From assembly GCF_041435435.1 (NCBI RefSeq), contig NZ_CP108494.1:5676501-5740500 (forward strand): a DNA stretch of 64,000 bases. Direction: 5' to 3'. How positions within the stretch are numbered: position 1 is the first letter of the stretch; each line of letters begins with the position of its first letter. The notes under the pieces are model-generated. The model was not told the DNA's origin. It did not search any database and saw only the letters and a program-made list of their open reading frames with translations. Below, one piece after another: positions 35,121 to 44,294 of the stretch. The DNA comes from Streptomyces sp. NBC_01241 (GTDB taxonomy: Bacteria; Actinomycetota; Actinomycetes; Streptomycetales; Streptomycetaceae). The translations under genes and the position numbers were made by a program.

Positions 35121-35834
35121 TCACATGTCCAGCAGCCAGCGCCCGCCGCCGATCAGCGAGCACAGCGACACCGCGTGGAAGAGGAACAGCCAGAGCGCGG
35201 CCGGCACGTCCGTCAGCCGCGACAGCTGGTCCGCGTCCGAGTCCGGCGCGCCGCCGTGCCGCCGCTTCGACTGGAGTTCGAAGGCCGGGCGTACGCCGCC
35301 GAGCAGCAGGAACCACACCACGGTGTACGCGAACAGTGACTGCACGGCCGGCGAGGCCAGCCAGGACACCAGCAGGAAGGCCGATCCGGTGAAGATCACC
35401 GCCAGCGCCCCGTACACATTGCGGATCATCACCAGCATCACCGCGAGCAGCGCGGTGGCCAGCCACAGGAACAGCGTGATCCTGCCGTTGACCAGCAGCC
35501 ACGCCCCGCCCAGGCCCAGCAGCGACGGGGCGGTGTAGCCCGCCGCCGCGGTCAGGATCATCCCGATGCCGGTCGGCTTGCCGCGGCTGACCGTCAGCCC
35601 GCTGGTGTCCGAGTGCAGCCGGATGCCGGACAGCTGCCGTCCGGTGCACAGCGCGATCAGCCCGTGGCCGCCCTCGTGCGCGATGGTGATCGTGTTGCGG
35701 GTCAGCCGCCATATGAAATTCGGCACGACGGCGATCAGCGCGAGCGTGCCGGTCACCACCACGAGCCACTGCTCGGGGAGGGGCTGGGTGCCGAGGACGC
35801 GGTCCCACAGATTGCCCAGATCGGTGCTGTCCAT
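35121..35834 (-). CDS. M50-type membrane metallopeptidase
   Basis: This 237-residue membrane protein has the zinc motif HEGGH (near residue 52) at the end of its first hydrophobic region and about six helices in total, like short M50 site-2-type proteases. The zinc-binding Asp of larger members is not obvious. ATG 35834 fits the family. It is divergent from the SRAP gene with a 65-bp gap. Confidence 0.75.
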   Translation of the reverse strand: MDSTDLGNLWDRVLGTQPLPEQWLVVVTGTLALIAVVPNFIWRLTRNTITIAHEGGHGLIALCTGRQLSGIRLHSDTSGLTVSRGKPTGIGMILTAAAGYTAPSLLGLGGAWLLVNGRITLFLWLATALLAVMLVMIRNVYGALAVIFTGSAFLLVSWLASPAVQSLFAYTVVWFLLLGGVRPAFELQSKRRHGGAPDSDADQLSRLTDVPAALWLFLFHAVSLCSLIGGGRWLLDM

Positions 35835-35899
35835 GGTGGGGGCGGCTCCTTGCGGTATCGGCGTCCTGCCGGCGTGACGGTCGTGGCAGTCTGGCACTT

Positions 35900-36715
35900 A
35901 TGTGCGGACGGTATGCAGCGAGTCGGCGGCCCGAGGACCTGACCGGACTCTTCCGGGTCGAGAAGTGGGAACCGGCCGAGACCCTGGCGCCCGATTGGAA
36001 CGTGGCGCCGACCAAGGAGGTCTACGCCGTGCTGGAACGTCCATGGAAAGACGCAGACGATCAACGTCCGGTTCGCCAGTTGCGTGCCCTGAAATGGGGG
36101 CTCGTGCCGTCCTGGGCGAAGTCCCCCGAGGGCGCCGCACGCATGATCAACGCCCGTGCGGAGACCGTCCACGAGAAGCCGTCCTTCCGCCGCCCCTTCG
36201 TCTCCCGGCGCTGCATCCTGCCCGCCGACGGCTACTACGAGTGGGTCACCGGCGCGGATGAGCGGCAGCTGGAGGAGAAGGGGAAGAAGAAGCGGCCGCG
36301 TAAGCAGCCGTACTTCGTGACACCCGCCGACGGATCGGTCTTCGCGATGGCCGGGCTGTACGAGTTCTGGCGCGACCGGACCCTGCCGGACGGCCACCCG
36401 ATGGCCTGGTGGGTGACCTGCTCGGTGATCACGACCGAGGCGGAGACCACCCCGCTCGCCGTAGCTCCCGCCGAGGGCCCGGCCGCGCTCGCCGACATCC
36501 ACCCCCGGATGCCGCTGATGCTGACCCCGGACCGGTGGGACGCCTGGCTCGACCCGTCGCGCACCGACGTCGAGGAACTGAAGGGGCTGCTCGCACCGCC
36601 GCCGGGCGGCCTGATGCGGGCCTACCCGGTCGCCACGGCCGTCAGCAACGTCCGCAACAACGGCCCCGAACTGCTGGAGGAGCTGGCCGCGCCGGAGACG
36701 AGCACCCTCTTCTGA
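35900..36715 (+). CDS. SRAP/YedK-type abasic-site protein
   Basis: This 271-residue protein starts with M-C-GRY: the catalytic Cys2, which after Met removal forms a covalent bond with abasic sites in single-stranded DNA. NVAPTK, the PADGYYEW strand and the HPRMPL motif (with the conserved His) are present. The plain ATG at 35900 is fixed by the Cys2. It may protect stalled forks. Confidence 0.9.
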   Translation: MCGRYAASRRPEDLTGLFRVEKWEPAETLAPDWNVAPTKEVYAVLERPWKDADDQRPVRQLRALKWGLVPSWAKSPEGAARMINARAETVHEKPSFRRPFVSRRCILPADGYYEWVTGADERQLEEKGKKKRPRKQPYFVTPADGSVFAMAGLYEFWRDRTLPDGHPMAWWVTCSVITTEAETTPLAVAPAEGPAALADIHPRMPLMLTPDRWDAWLDPSRTDVEELKGLLAPPPGGLMRAYPVATAVSNVRNNGPELLEELAAPETSTLF

Positions 36716-36740
36716 CAGCGCACCGGTAAGGATGGCGCGC

Positions 36741-37457
36741 ATGAGTACCGCAGATACAGGCAGTGAGCGGGAGACCGAGACGGTCGACACCGAGGCCGGG
36801 CCGGCCAGGATCACCTGGCTGCCCGCGAAGGCGGCGAACAGCGCCACGTCCGCGAAGACGGCGAACAGCGCCACGTCCGTCAGGAACACGGGTGCCCGGC
36901 TGGTGCTGGCCGTCAGCCACGGCGCGGGCGGCGGCGTCGAGACCCGGGACCTCCGGGCCCTGGCCGCCGCGCTGCCCGCCCACGGGGTGACCGTCGCCCT
37001 GGTGGAGCAGCCGTGGCGGGTCGCCGGCAAGAAGGTCGCGCCCGCCCCGAAGACCCTGGATGCCGGGTGGCGGGGCCTGTGGCCCGCGCTGACCGCGGTG
37101 GGGCTGCCCGTCGTCGCGGGAGGGCGCAGCGCCGGGGCGCGGGTGGCCTGCCGGACGGCGACGGAGCTCGGCGCCCACGCCGTCCTCGCGCTCAGCTTCC
37201 CGCTGCACCTGCCGGGCAAGCCGGAGAAGTCCCGCAAGGACGAGCTCCTAGGGTCCGGCGTACCCACGCTCGTCGTCCAGGGCGGCAACGACCCGTTCGG
37301 GCGGCCCGCCGAATTTCCTCCGGGGGAGTACGAGCTCGCCGAGGTGCCGTACGCCGACCACGGGTTTGCCGTACCGAAGAAGTCCGGCCTGACCGAGGAT
37401 CAGGCCATGGAGATCCTCACCACCGCCGTGACCGGATGGCTGTCCGCCCTCGCGTGA
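36741..37457 (+). CDS. Alpha/beta-hydrolase-like protein (KANL3/Tex30 type)
   Basis: This 238-residue protein has GRSAGARVA (nucleophile elbow), SHGAGGG near the N-terminus and a C-terminal DHGF with the His, the dienelactone-hydrolase-like layout of KANL3/Tex30 proteins. An Asp in GGNDPFG could complete the triad. A 27-bp direct repeat (36825-36851 and 36852-36878) adds AKxANSATS twice in the N-terminal tail. ATG 36741 is preferred over 36732. Substrate unknown. Confidence 0.78.
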   Translation: MSTADTGSERETETVDTEAGPARITWLPAKAANSATSAKTANSATSVRNTGARLVLAVSHGAGGGVETRDLRALAAALPAHGVTVALVEQPWRVAGKKVAPAPKTLDAGWRGLWPALTAVGLPVVAGGRSAGARVACRTATELGAHAVLALSFPLHLPGKPEKSRKDELLGSGVPTLVVQGGNDPFGRPAEFPPGEYELAEVPYADHGFAVPKKSGLTEDQAMEILTTAVTGWLSALA

Positions 37458-37481
37458 CGTATCCCTGAGCCACCCTCCCCG

Positions 37482-37507
37482 GGAATGTTGAGCCAGGGGC
37501 GACTGTT
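37482..37507 (+). promoter_or_regulatory. Sigma-R-dependent promoter of sigR (p2-type)
   Basis: GGAAT (37482-37486), 18 bp, GTT (37505-37507): a perfect sigma-R promoter, 51 bp before the first ATG of sigR. It fits the known autoregulated sigRp2. Confidence 0.88.
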
Positions 37508-37557
37508 GTGGGTGTCATCGGTACATCAACGTCGTATGTGGAGAGGGAGTCCGTCGC

Positions 37558-38400
37558 ATGGGTTCGACCATCTGCCCGCGTCGCTCGAAAGCCGCTGACC
37601 TGGAGTGGACGGTCCTGCATGCGGCCAAGACCACTCCCGAGCGGGCACTGAGCGGATCGGATCGACAGCCCGCCACGAAGCAAGGTCGACTATTCTCCGA
37701 TTCGAGCGGGTCCGGTTTCGGCTCCGCCACAGCGTTGGAGGAGGTGGGTCCGGTCACTGGGACCGACACAGGGACCGACGACGGCCGCGCGCAGGAGACG
37801 ACCGCCGAGCGCAACGCGCGCTTCGAGCGGGACGCTCTCGGTTTCCTCGACCAGATGTACTCGGCCGCGCTGCGCATGACGCGCAACCCCGCGGACGCCG
37901 AGGACCTGGTCCAGGAGACCTATGCCAAGGCGTACGGCTCCTTCCACCAGTTCCGTGAGGGCACGAACCTCAAGGCGTGGATGTACCGCATCCTCACCAA
38001 CACGTTCATCAACTCGTACCGCAAGAAGCAGCGCGAACCCCAGCGCAGCGCCGCCGAGGAGATCGAGGACTGGCAGCTGGCGCGCGCCGAGTCGCACATG
38101 TCGACCGGTCTGCGCTCCGCCGAGTCGCAGGCACTCGACCACCTGCCCGACTCGGATGTGAAGTCCGCTCTGCAGGCGATCCCCGAAGAGTTCCGCATTG
38201 CCGTGTATCTCGCCGATGTAGAGGGCTTTGCCTACAAGGAGATCGCGGACATCATGGGGACTCCCATCGGTACGGTGATGTCCCGACTGCACCGGGGCCG
38301 CCGCCAACTGCGCGGCATGCTGGAGGACTACGCCCGCGAGCGCGGGCTCGTCCCGGCCGGTGCCGGAGAGTCGGACGATCGGAAAGGCTCGGGCTCATGA
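37558..38400 (+). CDS. sigR: ECF sigma factor SigR (long form sigma-R')
   Basis: This ECF sigma factor directs the thiol-oxidative stress regulon. From ATG 37558 the product has 280 residues; an internal GTG at 37744 gives 218 residues and matches the N-terminus of the classical sigma-R (VGPVTGTDTG). Region 2 (ALRMTRNPADAEDLVQETY) and region 4 (YKEIADIMGTPIGTVMSRLHRG) are intact. In S. coelicolor the oxidatively induced transcript yields an unstable longer form; the promoter just before ATG 37558 supports the same scheme here. ATGA overlap couples it to rsrA. Confidence 0.94.
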   Translation: MGSTICPRRSKAADLEWTVLHAAKTTPERALSGSDRQPATKQGRLFSDSSGSGFGSATALEEVGPVTGTDTGTDDGRAQETTAERNARFERDALGFLDQMYSAALRMTRNPADAEDLVQETYAKAYGSFHQFREGTNLKAWMYRILTNTFINSYRKKQREPQRSAAEEIEDWQLARAESHMSTGLRSAESQALDHLPDSDVKSALQAIPEEFRIAVYLADVEGFAYKEIADIMGTPIGTVMSRLHRGRRQLRGMLEDYARERGLVPAGAGESDDRKGSGS

Positions 38401-38717
38401 GCTGCGGAGAGCCGCACGAGACGGACTGCTCAGAGGTCCTCGATCATCTGTATGAGTTTCTCGACCACGAGATGCCCGACAGCGACTGCACCAAGTTCGA
38501 GGTGCACTTCGAGGAGTGCTCCCCGTGCCTGGAGAAGTACGGGCTGGAACAGGCCGTGAAGAAGCTGGTGAAGCGCTGCTGCGGCCAGGACGACGTGCCG
38601 AGCGATCTGCGTTCCAAGGTGATGGGCCGGATCGACCTGATCCGCTCGGGCCAGGCCGTGCCCGAGCAGGACGTGACGGCGTCGGAGTCCGGCCGGCCGG
38701 CCGCCGCCAAGGAGTGA
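38397..38717 (+). CDS. rsrA: Redox-sensitive anti-sigma factor RsrA
   Basis: This 106-residue zinc anti-sigma factor holds SigR until oxidised. Its cysteines at 3, 11, 31, 41, 44, 61 and 62 and His37 are at the positions known for RsrA; H37-x3-C41-x2-C44 is the ZAS motif. Disulfide formation involving Cys11 releases zinc and SigR. The start overlaps the sigR stop by ATGA, giving stoichiometric synthesis. Confidence 0.95.
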   Translation: MSCGEPHETDCSEVLDHLYEFLDHEMPDSDCTKFEVHFEECSPCLEKYGLEQAVKKLVKRCCGQDDVPSDLRSKVMGRIDLIRSGQAVPEQDVTASESGRPAAAKE

Positions 38718-38872
38718 TGCCCGGCGGGCGCCACGCGTAGCGGCGCCCCCGTATCAACCGGCTCTCCGCCGCATCACCCGAATGTGCTAATCGGGCTCGT
38801 TGAGCGTCGGCAGGACGCACAACTCGCTAGCGTGGTGCCTCCATTGAGCAGTGGGGGAGGCGGGCGGGGCGG

Positions 38873-40285
38873 GTGAGAGCCACACGGGGGGCGGCGCGCG
38901 CGTACATCCTGGCGGCCGCGGTCGGTGCCCTGTTCTGTGCGCTCCCCGCGCTGCGTCCCGGCGCCGGGACGCCGTGGGTCACCGTCGGACTGCTCGCCGG
39001 CCTCTATCTGGTCTGCGAACTCCCCGGGCGCTGCCCCTTCTTCGGCAGTTCCGTGCCGATCCGTGCCGGATCGTTCTTTCCGCTGCTGCTGGCCGCCGCC
39101 TTTCTGCTGCCGCCCGCCGCGGCCGCCCTGGTCGCGATACCCGGTTCGCTGGCCGGCCGGGTGGAGACGCCGCCCGCCACCGCCCGGCGTGTCTGGCGGG
39201 CCGCGCAGCTCGCCGTCACCGTCCGGGCGGCCTCGTCCGTCCACGGTCTGCTCGGCGGGACCGTTACCCTCGGCGCCGCCGGCAGTGGCTCCGACCGGCT
39301 TCCCGACCTCCCGTACGCGCTGCTGCCCGCCTGCGCCGCCGCCCTGGTGTTCAGCCTCGTCCTGACCGCGCTGGACGGCTCGATCCTGGTCGCGGCGGAA
39401 CGGCTGCCCGTCCGGCGCGCCTGGAGCGGACTGCCGGCCCGCTCGCTGGGACCGCATCTGGTGCACGGACTCGCCGGGCTGATGATGGCCGTCCTGTGGC
39501 GCGGCCCGTACGGACCGCTGTCCGCGCTCATCGTCCTGCTGCCGATGTACATCTCCTGCTGGGTCTTCGCCCAGTACCATCGCGAGCACGCCGCCCACCG
39601 CGCCACCATCAGGGCCCTGGTGCAGGCCGTCGACATCAAGGACACGTACACCCGCGGGCACAGCGAACGCGTCGGTCGGGCCTCCGTCCTCATCGCCCGC
39701 GAACTGGGCATGGACCAGGGCCGCCTGGAAGTCCTCCGGTTCGCCGGGATCCTGCACGACGTCGGCAAGCTCGGCGTCCCGACCCGGGTGCTCCGCAAGG
39801 ACGGGCCGCTCACCCCGGAGGAACGGCGGGTGATCGAACTGCATCCGGAGTACGGGCACGAGATCGTCCGCGGCATCGGCTTCCTCGGCGAGGCACGAGC
39901 CGCGATCCTGCACCACCACGAACGGCTCGACGGCAGCGGCTACCCGTACGGCCTCAGCGGGCGGGAGATCCCCGAGTACGCCCGGGTCGTCGCGGTGGCG
40001 GACGCCTTCGACGCGATGACGTCGACCCGGTCCTACCGGCGGGGGCGGCCGGTGCCCGTGGCGCTGCAGGAGCTGAAGCGGTGCGCGGGCACGCAGTTCG
40101 ATCCGCGGATGGTGCGGGCGCTGGTGCGGGCGCTGGACCGGCACGGCTGGTCGGCGGCGACGGCCGTGGTCACGGCGGACGAGGCGATTTCGCGGCCCCG
40201 GCGGGAGGGGGTGCCCGGCCCCGCCGCCGACGGGTCGGGCGAGGTCGCCCCGGGCCCGCGGCCGTCCGCGGACCGTCCCCGATGA
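38873..40285 (+). CDS. HD-GYP-domain membrane protein
   Basis: This 470-residue protein has about six membrane helices in its first 230 residues and then an HD-GYP domain: TRGHSERVG, the metal pair HDVGKLG near 295, HHHERLDGSGYPYGL near 350-360. The motif set is complete, so it may hydrolyse c-di-GMP or a related cyclic dinucleotide. GTG 38873 is the start. The C-terminal 40 residues are Pro/Arg-rich and disordered. It overlaps the next HD gene by ATGA. Confidence 0.85.
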   Translation: MRATRGAARAYILAAAVGALFCALPALRPGAGTPWVTVGLLAGLYLVCELPGRCPFFGSSVPIRAGSFFPLLLAAAFLLPPAAAALVAIPGSLAGRVETPPATARRVWRAAQLAVTVRAASSVHGLLGGTVTLGAAGSGSDRLPDLPYALLPACAAALVFSLVLTALDGSILVAAERLPVRRAWSGLPARSLGPHLVHGLAGLMMAVLWRGPYGPLSALIVLLPMYISCWVFAQYHREHAAHRATIRALVQAVDIKDTYTRGHSERVGRASVLIARELGMDQGRLEVLRFAGILHDVGKLGVPTRVLRKDGPLTPEERRVIELHPEYGHEIVRGIGFLGEARAAILHHHERLDGSGYPYGLSGREIPEYARVVAVADAFDAMTSTRSYRRGRPVPVALQELKRCAGTQFDPRMVRALVRALDRHGWSAATAVVTADEAISRPRREGVPGPAADGSGEVAPGPRPSADRPR

Positions 40286-41553
40286 CCCGGGCCGCCGGCG
40301 GCCGGCGGCCGGTGCCGCCCCCCGCCGTCCTCGCCGTTCGTGGCGCCGCCGCCGTGCTGGCCACCGCCGGGCTCGGCCACACCCTCTGGGGCGGCGTCCA
40401 CGAACCCGGCCACGCCCTCGCCTTCGGGGTGCTGATCACCGTCGGCGAACTGGCCCGCTGGGGCGCGCTCCCCGGCGAGCGCGAGCCCGCGCCCCTCGGG
40501 GCCGCCGGAGCACTCGCGTACGCCCTCCTCGGCCGCAGCGGCGGCGCGCCCACCACCCATGGCGTCCTCCAGGTGATCGCCGTCCTCACCGCGGCGCAGC
40601 TCGTCGCCTGCGTCCCCCAGGTGGCGCGCGGCAGCGGCCCGGCGCCCGACCGGGTGACCCGCCGCATCCTGACGGTTACCTTCGCCGCCGTGTGCTTCCA
40701 GCCGCTGTACAACTCCGGCCGCGTCCCGGACCGGTTCGGCGAAGGTCCGTACTACGTGCTCTTCATGCTCCTGCTCCTCGCCCTGACCGCCCTGTGCGAC
40801 GCCGTGCTCGCCGCCCTGCTGCTGCGTTCGCGCACCGGCCATCCGTACGGGCCACTGCTCCGCGACGAGCTGCGCGCGCTCATCGGCATCGGTTCGGCGG
40901 TCTGCGCGACCGGGGTCGTGATGGCTCTCGGGGTTGCCGTCGCCGGCCTGTGGGCGCTGCCCGTGCTGTGCGTACCGCTGCTGCTGACCCAGGTCTCGTT
41001 CCGCCGGTTCGTCGCCGTGCGTACCACCTACCGACAGACGATCACCTCGCTCGCCCGGTCCACCGAGATCGCCGGGTACACCCCGCCCGGGCACGCCCGC
41101 AGGGTCGCGACGCTCTGCACCGCCGTCGGCCGTGAACTGGGGCTCTCCGGCAGCGAGCTGACCGTGCTGGAGTACGCGGCTCTGATGCACGACATCGGCC
41201 AGCTCTCCCTCGTCGACCCGGTCCCGGACGGGGCGACGGCCGCCCTGCCCACCGCCGAGCAACGCCGGATCGCGCTGCTCGGCGGGGCCGTGGTGCGGCA
41301 GACCGGGGTGGACGCGGAGGTCGCCGTGGTGGTGGAGCGGCAGGCCGACCCCTACCGGGAGCAGCCGCTGTCCGCCAGGATCGTCAGGGCCGTCAACGCA
41401 TACGACGACCTCTGCGGGGAAAGTCTCATCGGGCCGCTGGGTGCGCTGGAACAACTCAGGCTCGGGACCGGTCACGACTACCAGCCCGAGGTCGTGGAAT
41501 CACTGGCCCGAGTCCTGGCCCGGGGCGGTCTGACCCCCGTCCCGCCTGGGTAA
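40282..41553 (+). CDS. Second HD-domain membrane protein, degenerate HD-GYP
   Basis: This 423-residue protein resembles its upstream partner: about six N-terminal helices and then an HD domain (GHARRVATLC, MHDIGQLSLVDPV near 302). But where the partner has HHHERLDGSGYP this one reads VVVERQADPYREQ, so the HH ligands and the GYP motif are lost. It may be a regulatory or partner subunit and is translationally coupled to the complete copy. Confidence 0.83.
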   Translation: MTRAAGGRRPVPPPAVLAVRGAAAVLATAGLGHTLWGGVHEPGHALAFGVLITVGELARWGALPGEREPAPLGAAGALAYALLGRSGGAPTTHGVLQVIAVLTAAQLVACVPQVARGSGPAPDRVTRRILTVTFAAVCFQPLYNSGRVPDRFGEGPYYVLFMLLLLALTALCDAVLAALLLRSRTGHPYGPLLRDELRALIGIGSAVCATGVVMALGVAVAGLWALPVLCVPLLLTQVSFRRFVAVRTTYRQTITSLARSTEIAGYTPPGHARRVATLCTAVGRELGLSGSELTVLEYAALMHDIGQLSLVDPVPDGATAALPTAEQRRIALLGGAVVRQTGVDAEVAVVVERQADPYREQPLSARIVRAVNAYDDLCGESLIGPLGALEQLRLGTGHDYQPEVVESLARVLARGGLTPVPPG

Positions 41554-41644
41554 CCCATGGGTAATGAGCGGGCGTCCGGCCGGGCATGGTTGGATGCGAA
41601 GAAGAGCGGAAAACGAGGGTGTCCAGTCGGGACAGGCGGGAATC

Positions 41645-42637
41645 GTGAGGATCTTCGGGAAGGTACGGCATCGGCCCTCCGCCTCTTGGCGGCAGGCCAC
41701 GGACCGCGCGTTCACGCTGATCGGCGACGGCCGGTACGAGGACGCGGGCGCGCTGCTGACACGTGCGGCGGACCTGGAGCCCTGGCTCTCCGAGTCATGG
41801 TTCAACCTTGCGCTGCTGCATAAATTCCGGCATGACTGGGAACAGGCGAGAGCCGCCGGCCTCCGGGCCGTCGCGCTGCTCGACAAGGAATCCGGCGCTC
41901 CTGACTGGTGGAACGTCGGGATCGCCGCCACCGCGTTGCAGGACTGGCCGCTGGCTCGCCGCGCCTGGCAGGCGTACGGCCTGAAGGTGCCGGGCACTGG
42001 CCAGCACACCTCGGCGGCCAACAGCGAGCCCGTCGGCATGGAGCTGGGCAGCGCCGCGGTACGGCTGTCGCCGGAGGGCGAGGCCGAGGTGGTCTGGGGG
42101 CGCAGGCTCGATCCGGCCCGGATGGAGGTGCTCTCCATCCCGCTGCCGTCGTCCGGCCGCCGCTGGGGCGAGGTCGTCCTGCACGACGGGGTGCCGCACG
42201 GCGAGCGGGTCACCGCGGCCGGGCCCTCGTACCCCGTCTTCGACGAGATCGAGCTGTGGGCGCCGTCCCCCGTACCCACCTGGGTGGTGCTGCTCGAAGC
42301 GGCCACCGAGGCGGACCGGGACGCGCTGGAGCAGCTGGCGTCCGACGCCGGATTCGCCGCCGAGGACTGGTCGTCCTCCGTGCGGCTGCTCTGCCGGGCC
42401 TGCTCGGAGAGCCGGATGGAGAGCGACGAGGGTGACGGCGATCACCTCGATCCGCACGACCACAGCGAGCCGGGGCATCCGGGCCCGCTGGGTCACCGCA
42501 CCGCCGGTGAGCTGTGGGTGCCCGAGCGCGAGTGCGGGATAGCGGCACCGGCCGGGCTGGTGCGCGGACTGCTGGACGGCTGGGTCGCGGACAGCCCGGA
42601 CAGCCGTGAGTGGCGGGATCTCGAAGAAGTCTGCTGA
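41645..42637 (+). CDS. TPR-type protein, unknown function
   Basis: This 330-residue protein has one to two TPR motifs in residues 10-95 (ATDRAFTLIGDGRYEDAGALL, part; LSESWFNLALLHKF) and a beta-rich domain after them. Acidic/His-rich residues (DEGDGDHLDPHDHSEPGH) form a linker near 265-285. GTG 41645 gives the N-terminus I recall (VRIFGKVRHRPSASW); ATGs at 41564 and 41594 are further in-frame choices. It precedes def, which has its own hairpin-separated leader. Confidence 0.75.
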   Translation: MRIFGKVRHRPSASWRQATDRAFTLIGDGRYEDAGALLTRAADLEPWLSESWFNLALLHKFRHDWEQARAAGLRAVALLDKESGAPDWWNVGIAATALQDWPLARRAWQAYGLKVPGTGQHTSAANSEPVGMELGSAAVRLSPEGEAEVVWGRRLDPARMEVLSIPLPSSGRRWGEVVLHDGVPHGERVTAAGPSYPVFDEIELWAPSPVPTWVVLLEAATEADRDALEQLASDAGFAAEDWSSSVRLLCRACSESRMESDEGDGDHLDPHDHSEPGHPGPLGHRTAGELWVPERECGIAAPAGLVRGLLDGWVADSPDSREWRDLEEVC

Positions 42638-42638
42638 C

Positions 42639-42665
42639 CGGTGCCCGTAGGCTGTACGGGCACCG
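42639..42665 (+). terminator. Hairpin after the TPR gene
   Basis: Positions 42639-42649 pair with 42655-42665 (11 bp, 5-nt loop), 2 bp after the stop. Confidence 0.7.
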
Positions 42666-42742
42666 ATGGCGGTGCACGGGTGCCCGGGCCCCGGACCTTC
42701 GGATGCCCGGGTTTCAGGTTTTGAGGAAGGCGTACGGCGGAC

Positions 42743-43381
42743 ATGGCGCAGCAGGAGACGGACGAGCAGATCAGGGTCGACGACGAGGGTTTCGTCGTGG
42801 ACACGGAGGACTGTGAGGCGCGCGAGGCGGCGTACCGCGAGCGCGGCACCTCCCGTCCGATCACGGTCGTGGGCAACCCGGTGCTGCACAAGGAGTGCCG
42901 GGACGTCACCGAGTTCGACGACGAGCTGGGCCGGCTGATCGACGACATGTTCGCGAGCCAGCGGACGGCGGAGGGCGTGGGCCTGGCCGCCAACCAGATC
43001 GGCGTCGACCTGAAGGTCTTCGTCTACGACTGCCCGGACGACGACGGTGTGCGGCACGTGGGCGCCGTCTGCAACCCGGTGCTGGAGGAGCTGGCCCCCG
43101 AGGACCGGATCCTGGACGACTCCAACGAGGGCTGCCTCTCCGTCCCGACGGCGTACGCCTCGCTGGCCCGCCCGGACTACGCCGTGGTCCGCGGCCAGGA
43201 CGCCAAGGGCAACCCGGTCAGGATCCGGGGCAACGGCTACTTCGCCCGCTGCCTCCAGCACGAGACGGACCACCTGTACGGATACCTGTACATCGACCGG
43301 CTCTCGAAGCGCGACCGCAAGGACGCGCTGCGGCAGATGTCGGAGAACACGCCGCGCTACGAGATCGTGCCGAACGACTGA
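42743..43381 (+). CDS. def: Peptide deformylase
   Basis: This 212-residue enzyme removes the formyl group from new proteins. The three family motifs are intact: GVGLAANQIG near 78, EGCLSVP near 129 and QHETDHL near 173, which hold the metal-binding Cys and two His. The N-terminal 40 residues are an acidic extension seen in actinobacterial members. ATG 42743 follows GAGGAAGG at a longer distance. Confidence 0.94.
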   Translation: MAQQETDEQIRVDDEGFVVDTEDCEAREAAYRERGTSRPITVVGNPVLHKECRDVTEFDDELGRLIDDMFASQRTAEGVGLAANQIGVDLKVFVYDCPDDDGVRHVGAVCNPVLEELAPEDRILDDSNEGCLSVPTAYASLARPDYAVVRGQDAKGNPVRIRGNGYFARCLQHETDHLYGYLYIDRLSKRDRKDALRQMSENTPRYEIVPND

Positions 43382-43401
43382 GCAGCCGGCCGCTGCCGCC
43401 G

Positions 43402-43443
43402 GGCGGGCCCGGTTCTTCCTCGCGAGGGAGAACCGGGCCCGCC
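43402..43443 (+). terminator. Terminator hairpin of def
   Basis: Positions 43402-43416 pair perfectly with 43429-43443; the loop closes further into a small inner stem. Confidence 0.85.
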
Positions 43444-43556
43444 GGTTCTTCCTCCCCGCCGGATCGTCAACCGCCGTTCGTCCGTGCGCGGTTGACGCGC
43501 GTCGACTCGTCCGACAAGCTCTCTCACCACATCTCCGTCAGGCAGGGAGCCCCCAC

Positions 43557-44294
43557 ATGCTCGGACGCACCGCACGACTCCTCCTCGGCCTTGTCATGAC
43601 CATGGCTTTCGCCTTGGGTGGTGCCGTGGTCACCGCCGGCACCGCACAGGCCGACGGCTGCTACACCTGGACCCGCACTCTGTCCCCCGGCGCCACCGGC
43701 AATGACGTCGTCCAGCTCCAGATACGGGTGGCCGGCTACCCCGGCTACAACTCCGTGCTCGACGTCGACGGCTCCTACGGACCGGCCACGACCGCCGCCG
43801 TCAAGCGCTTCCAGGCCGCCTACGGCCTCACCGCCGACGGCATCGCGGGCCCCGCCACCCAGGCCAAGCTCTATGAGCTCCAGGACAACGACTGCACCCC
43901 GATCCACTTCACGTACGCCGAGCACAACCAGTGCAATGCGACCTGGGCGGGTGGTGCCGTCGCGGCGGGCACGGCGAAGGCCAACGCCCTGAGCACCATG
44001 TGGAAGCTGGAGGCGCTGCGGCACGCGCTCGGTGACCAGTCGATCCGGATCACCAGCGGCTTCCGCTCCACCTCCTGCAACAGCGCGGTCGGCGGCGCGT
44101 CCAACAGCCGCCATCTGTACGGGGACGCGGCCGACCTCGGAGCCGGACCGCACGCCCTGTGCACCCTCGCCAAGGAGGCCCGCAACCACGGCTTCAACGG
44201 GATCCTCGGCCCGGGCTACCCCGACCACGGGGACCACGTCCACGTCAACCAGGGCCCCAGCCACTTCTGGTCGGCGCCGAACTGCGGCATCTGA
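43557..44294 (+). CDS. Secreted zinc D-Ala-D-Ala carboxypeptidase (PG-binding + M15)
   Basis: This 245-residue precursor has a signal peptide (cut probably after AQA near residue 32), a peptidoglycan-binding domain (about 40-105; SPGATGNDVVQLQ, GIAGPATQAKL) and an M15-type zinc carboxypeptidase domain with SRHLYGDAADLG and DHVHVNQ. It should trim the D-Ala from muropeptides outside the cell, as the secreted Streptomyces G enzyme does. Six Cys may form disulfides. ATG 43557 follows AGGGAG. Its stop is immediately followed by a tandem repeat. Confidence 0.9.
   Translation: MLGRTARLLLGLVMTMAFALGGAVVTAGTAQADGCYTWTRTLSPGATGNDVVQLQIRVAGYPGYNSVLDVDGSYGPATTAAVKRFQAAYGLTADGIAGPATQAKLYELQDNDCTPIHFTYAEHNQCNATWAGGAVAAGTAKANALSTMWKLEALRHALGDQSIRITSGFRSTSCNSAVGGASNSRHLYGDAADLGAGPHALCTLAKEARNHGFNGILGPGYPDHGDHVHVNQGPSHFWSAPNCGI

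Noticed and set aside
43444..43556. c-di-AMP (ydaO) riboswitch before the carboxypeptidase gene
   Set aside because: The gap is only 113 bp and lacks the conserved ydaO core.
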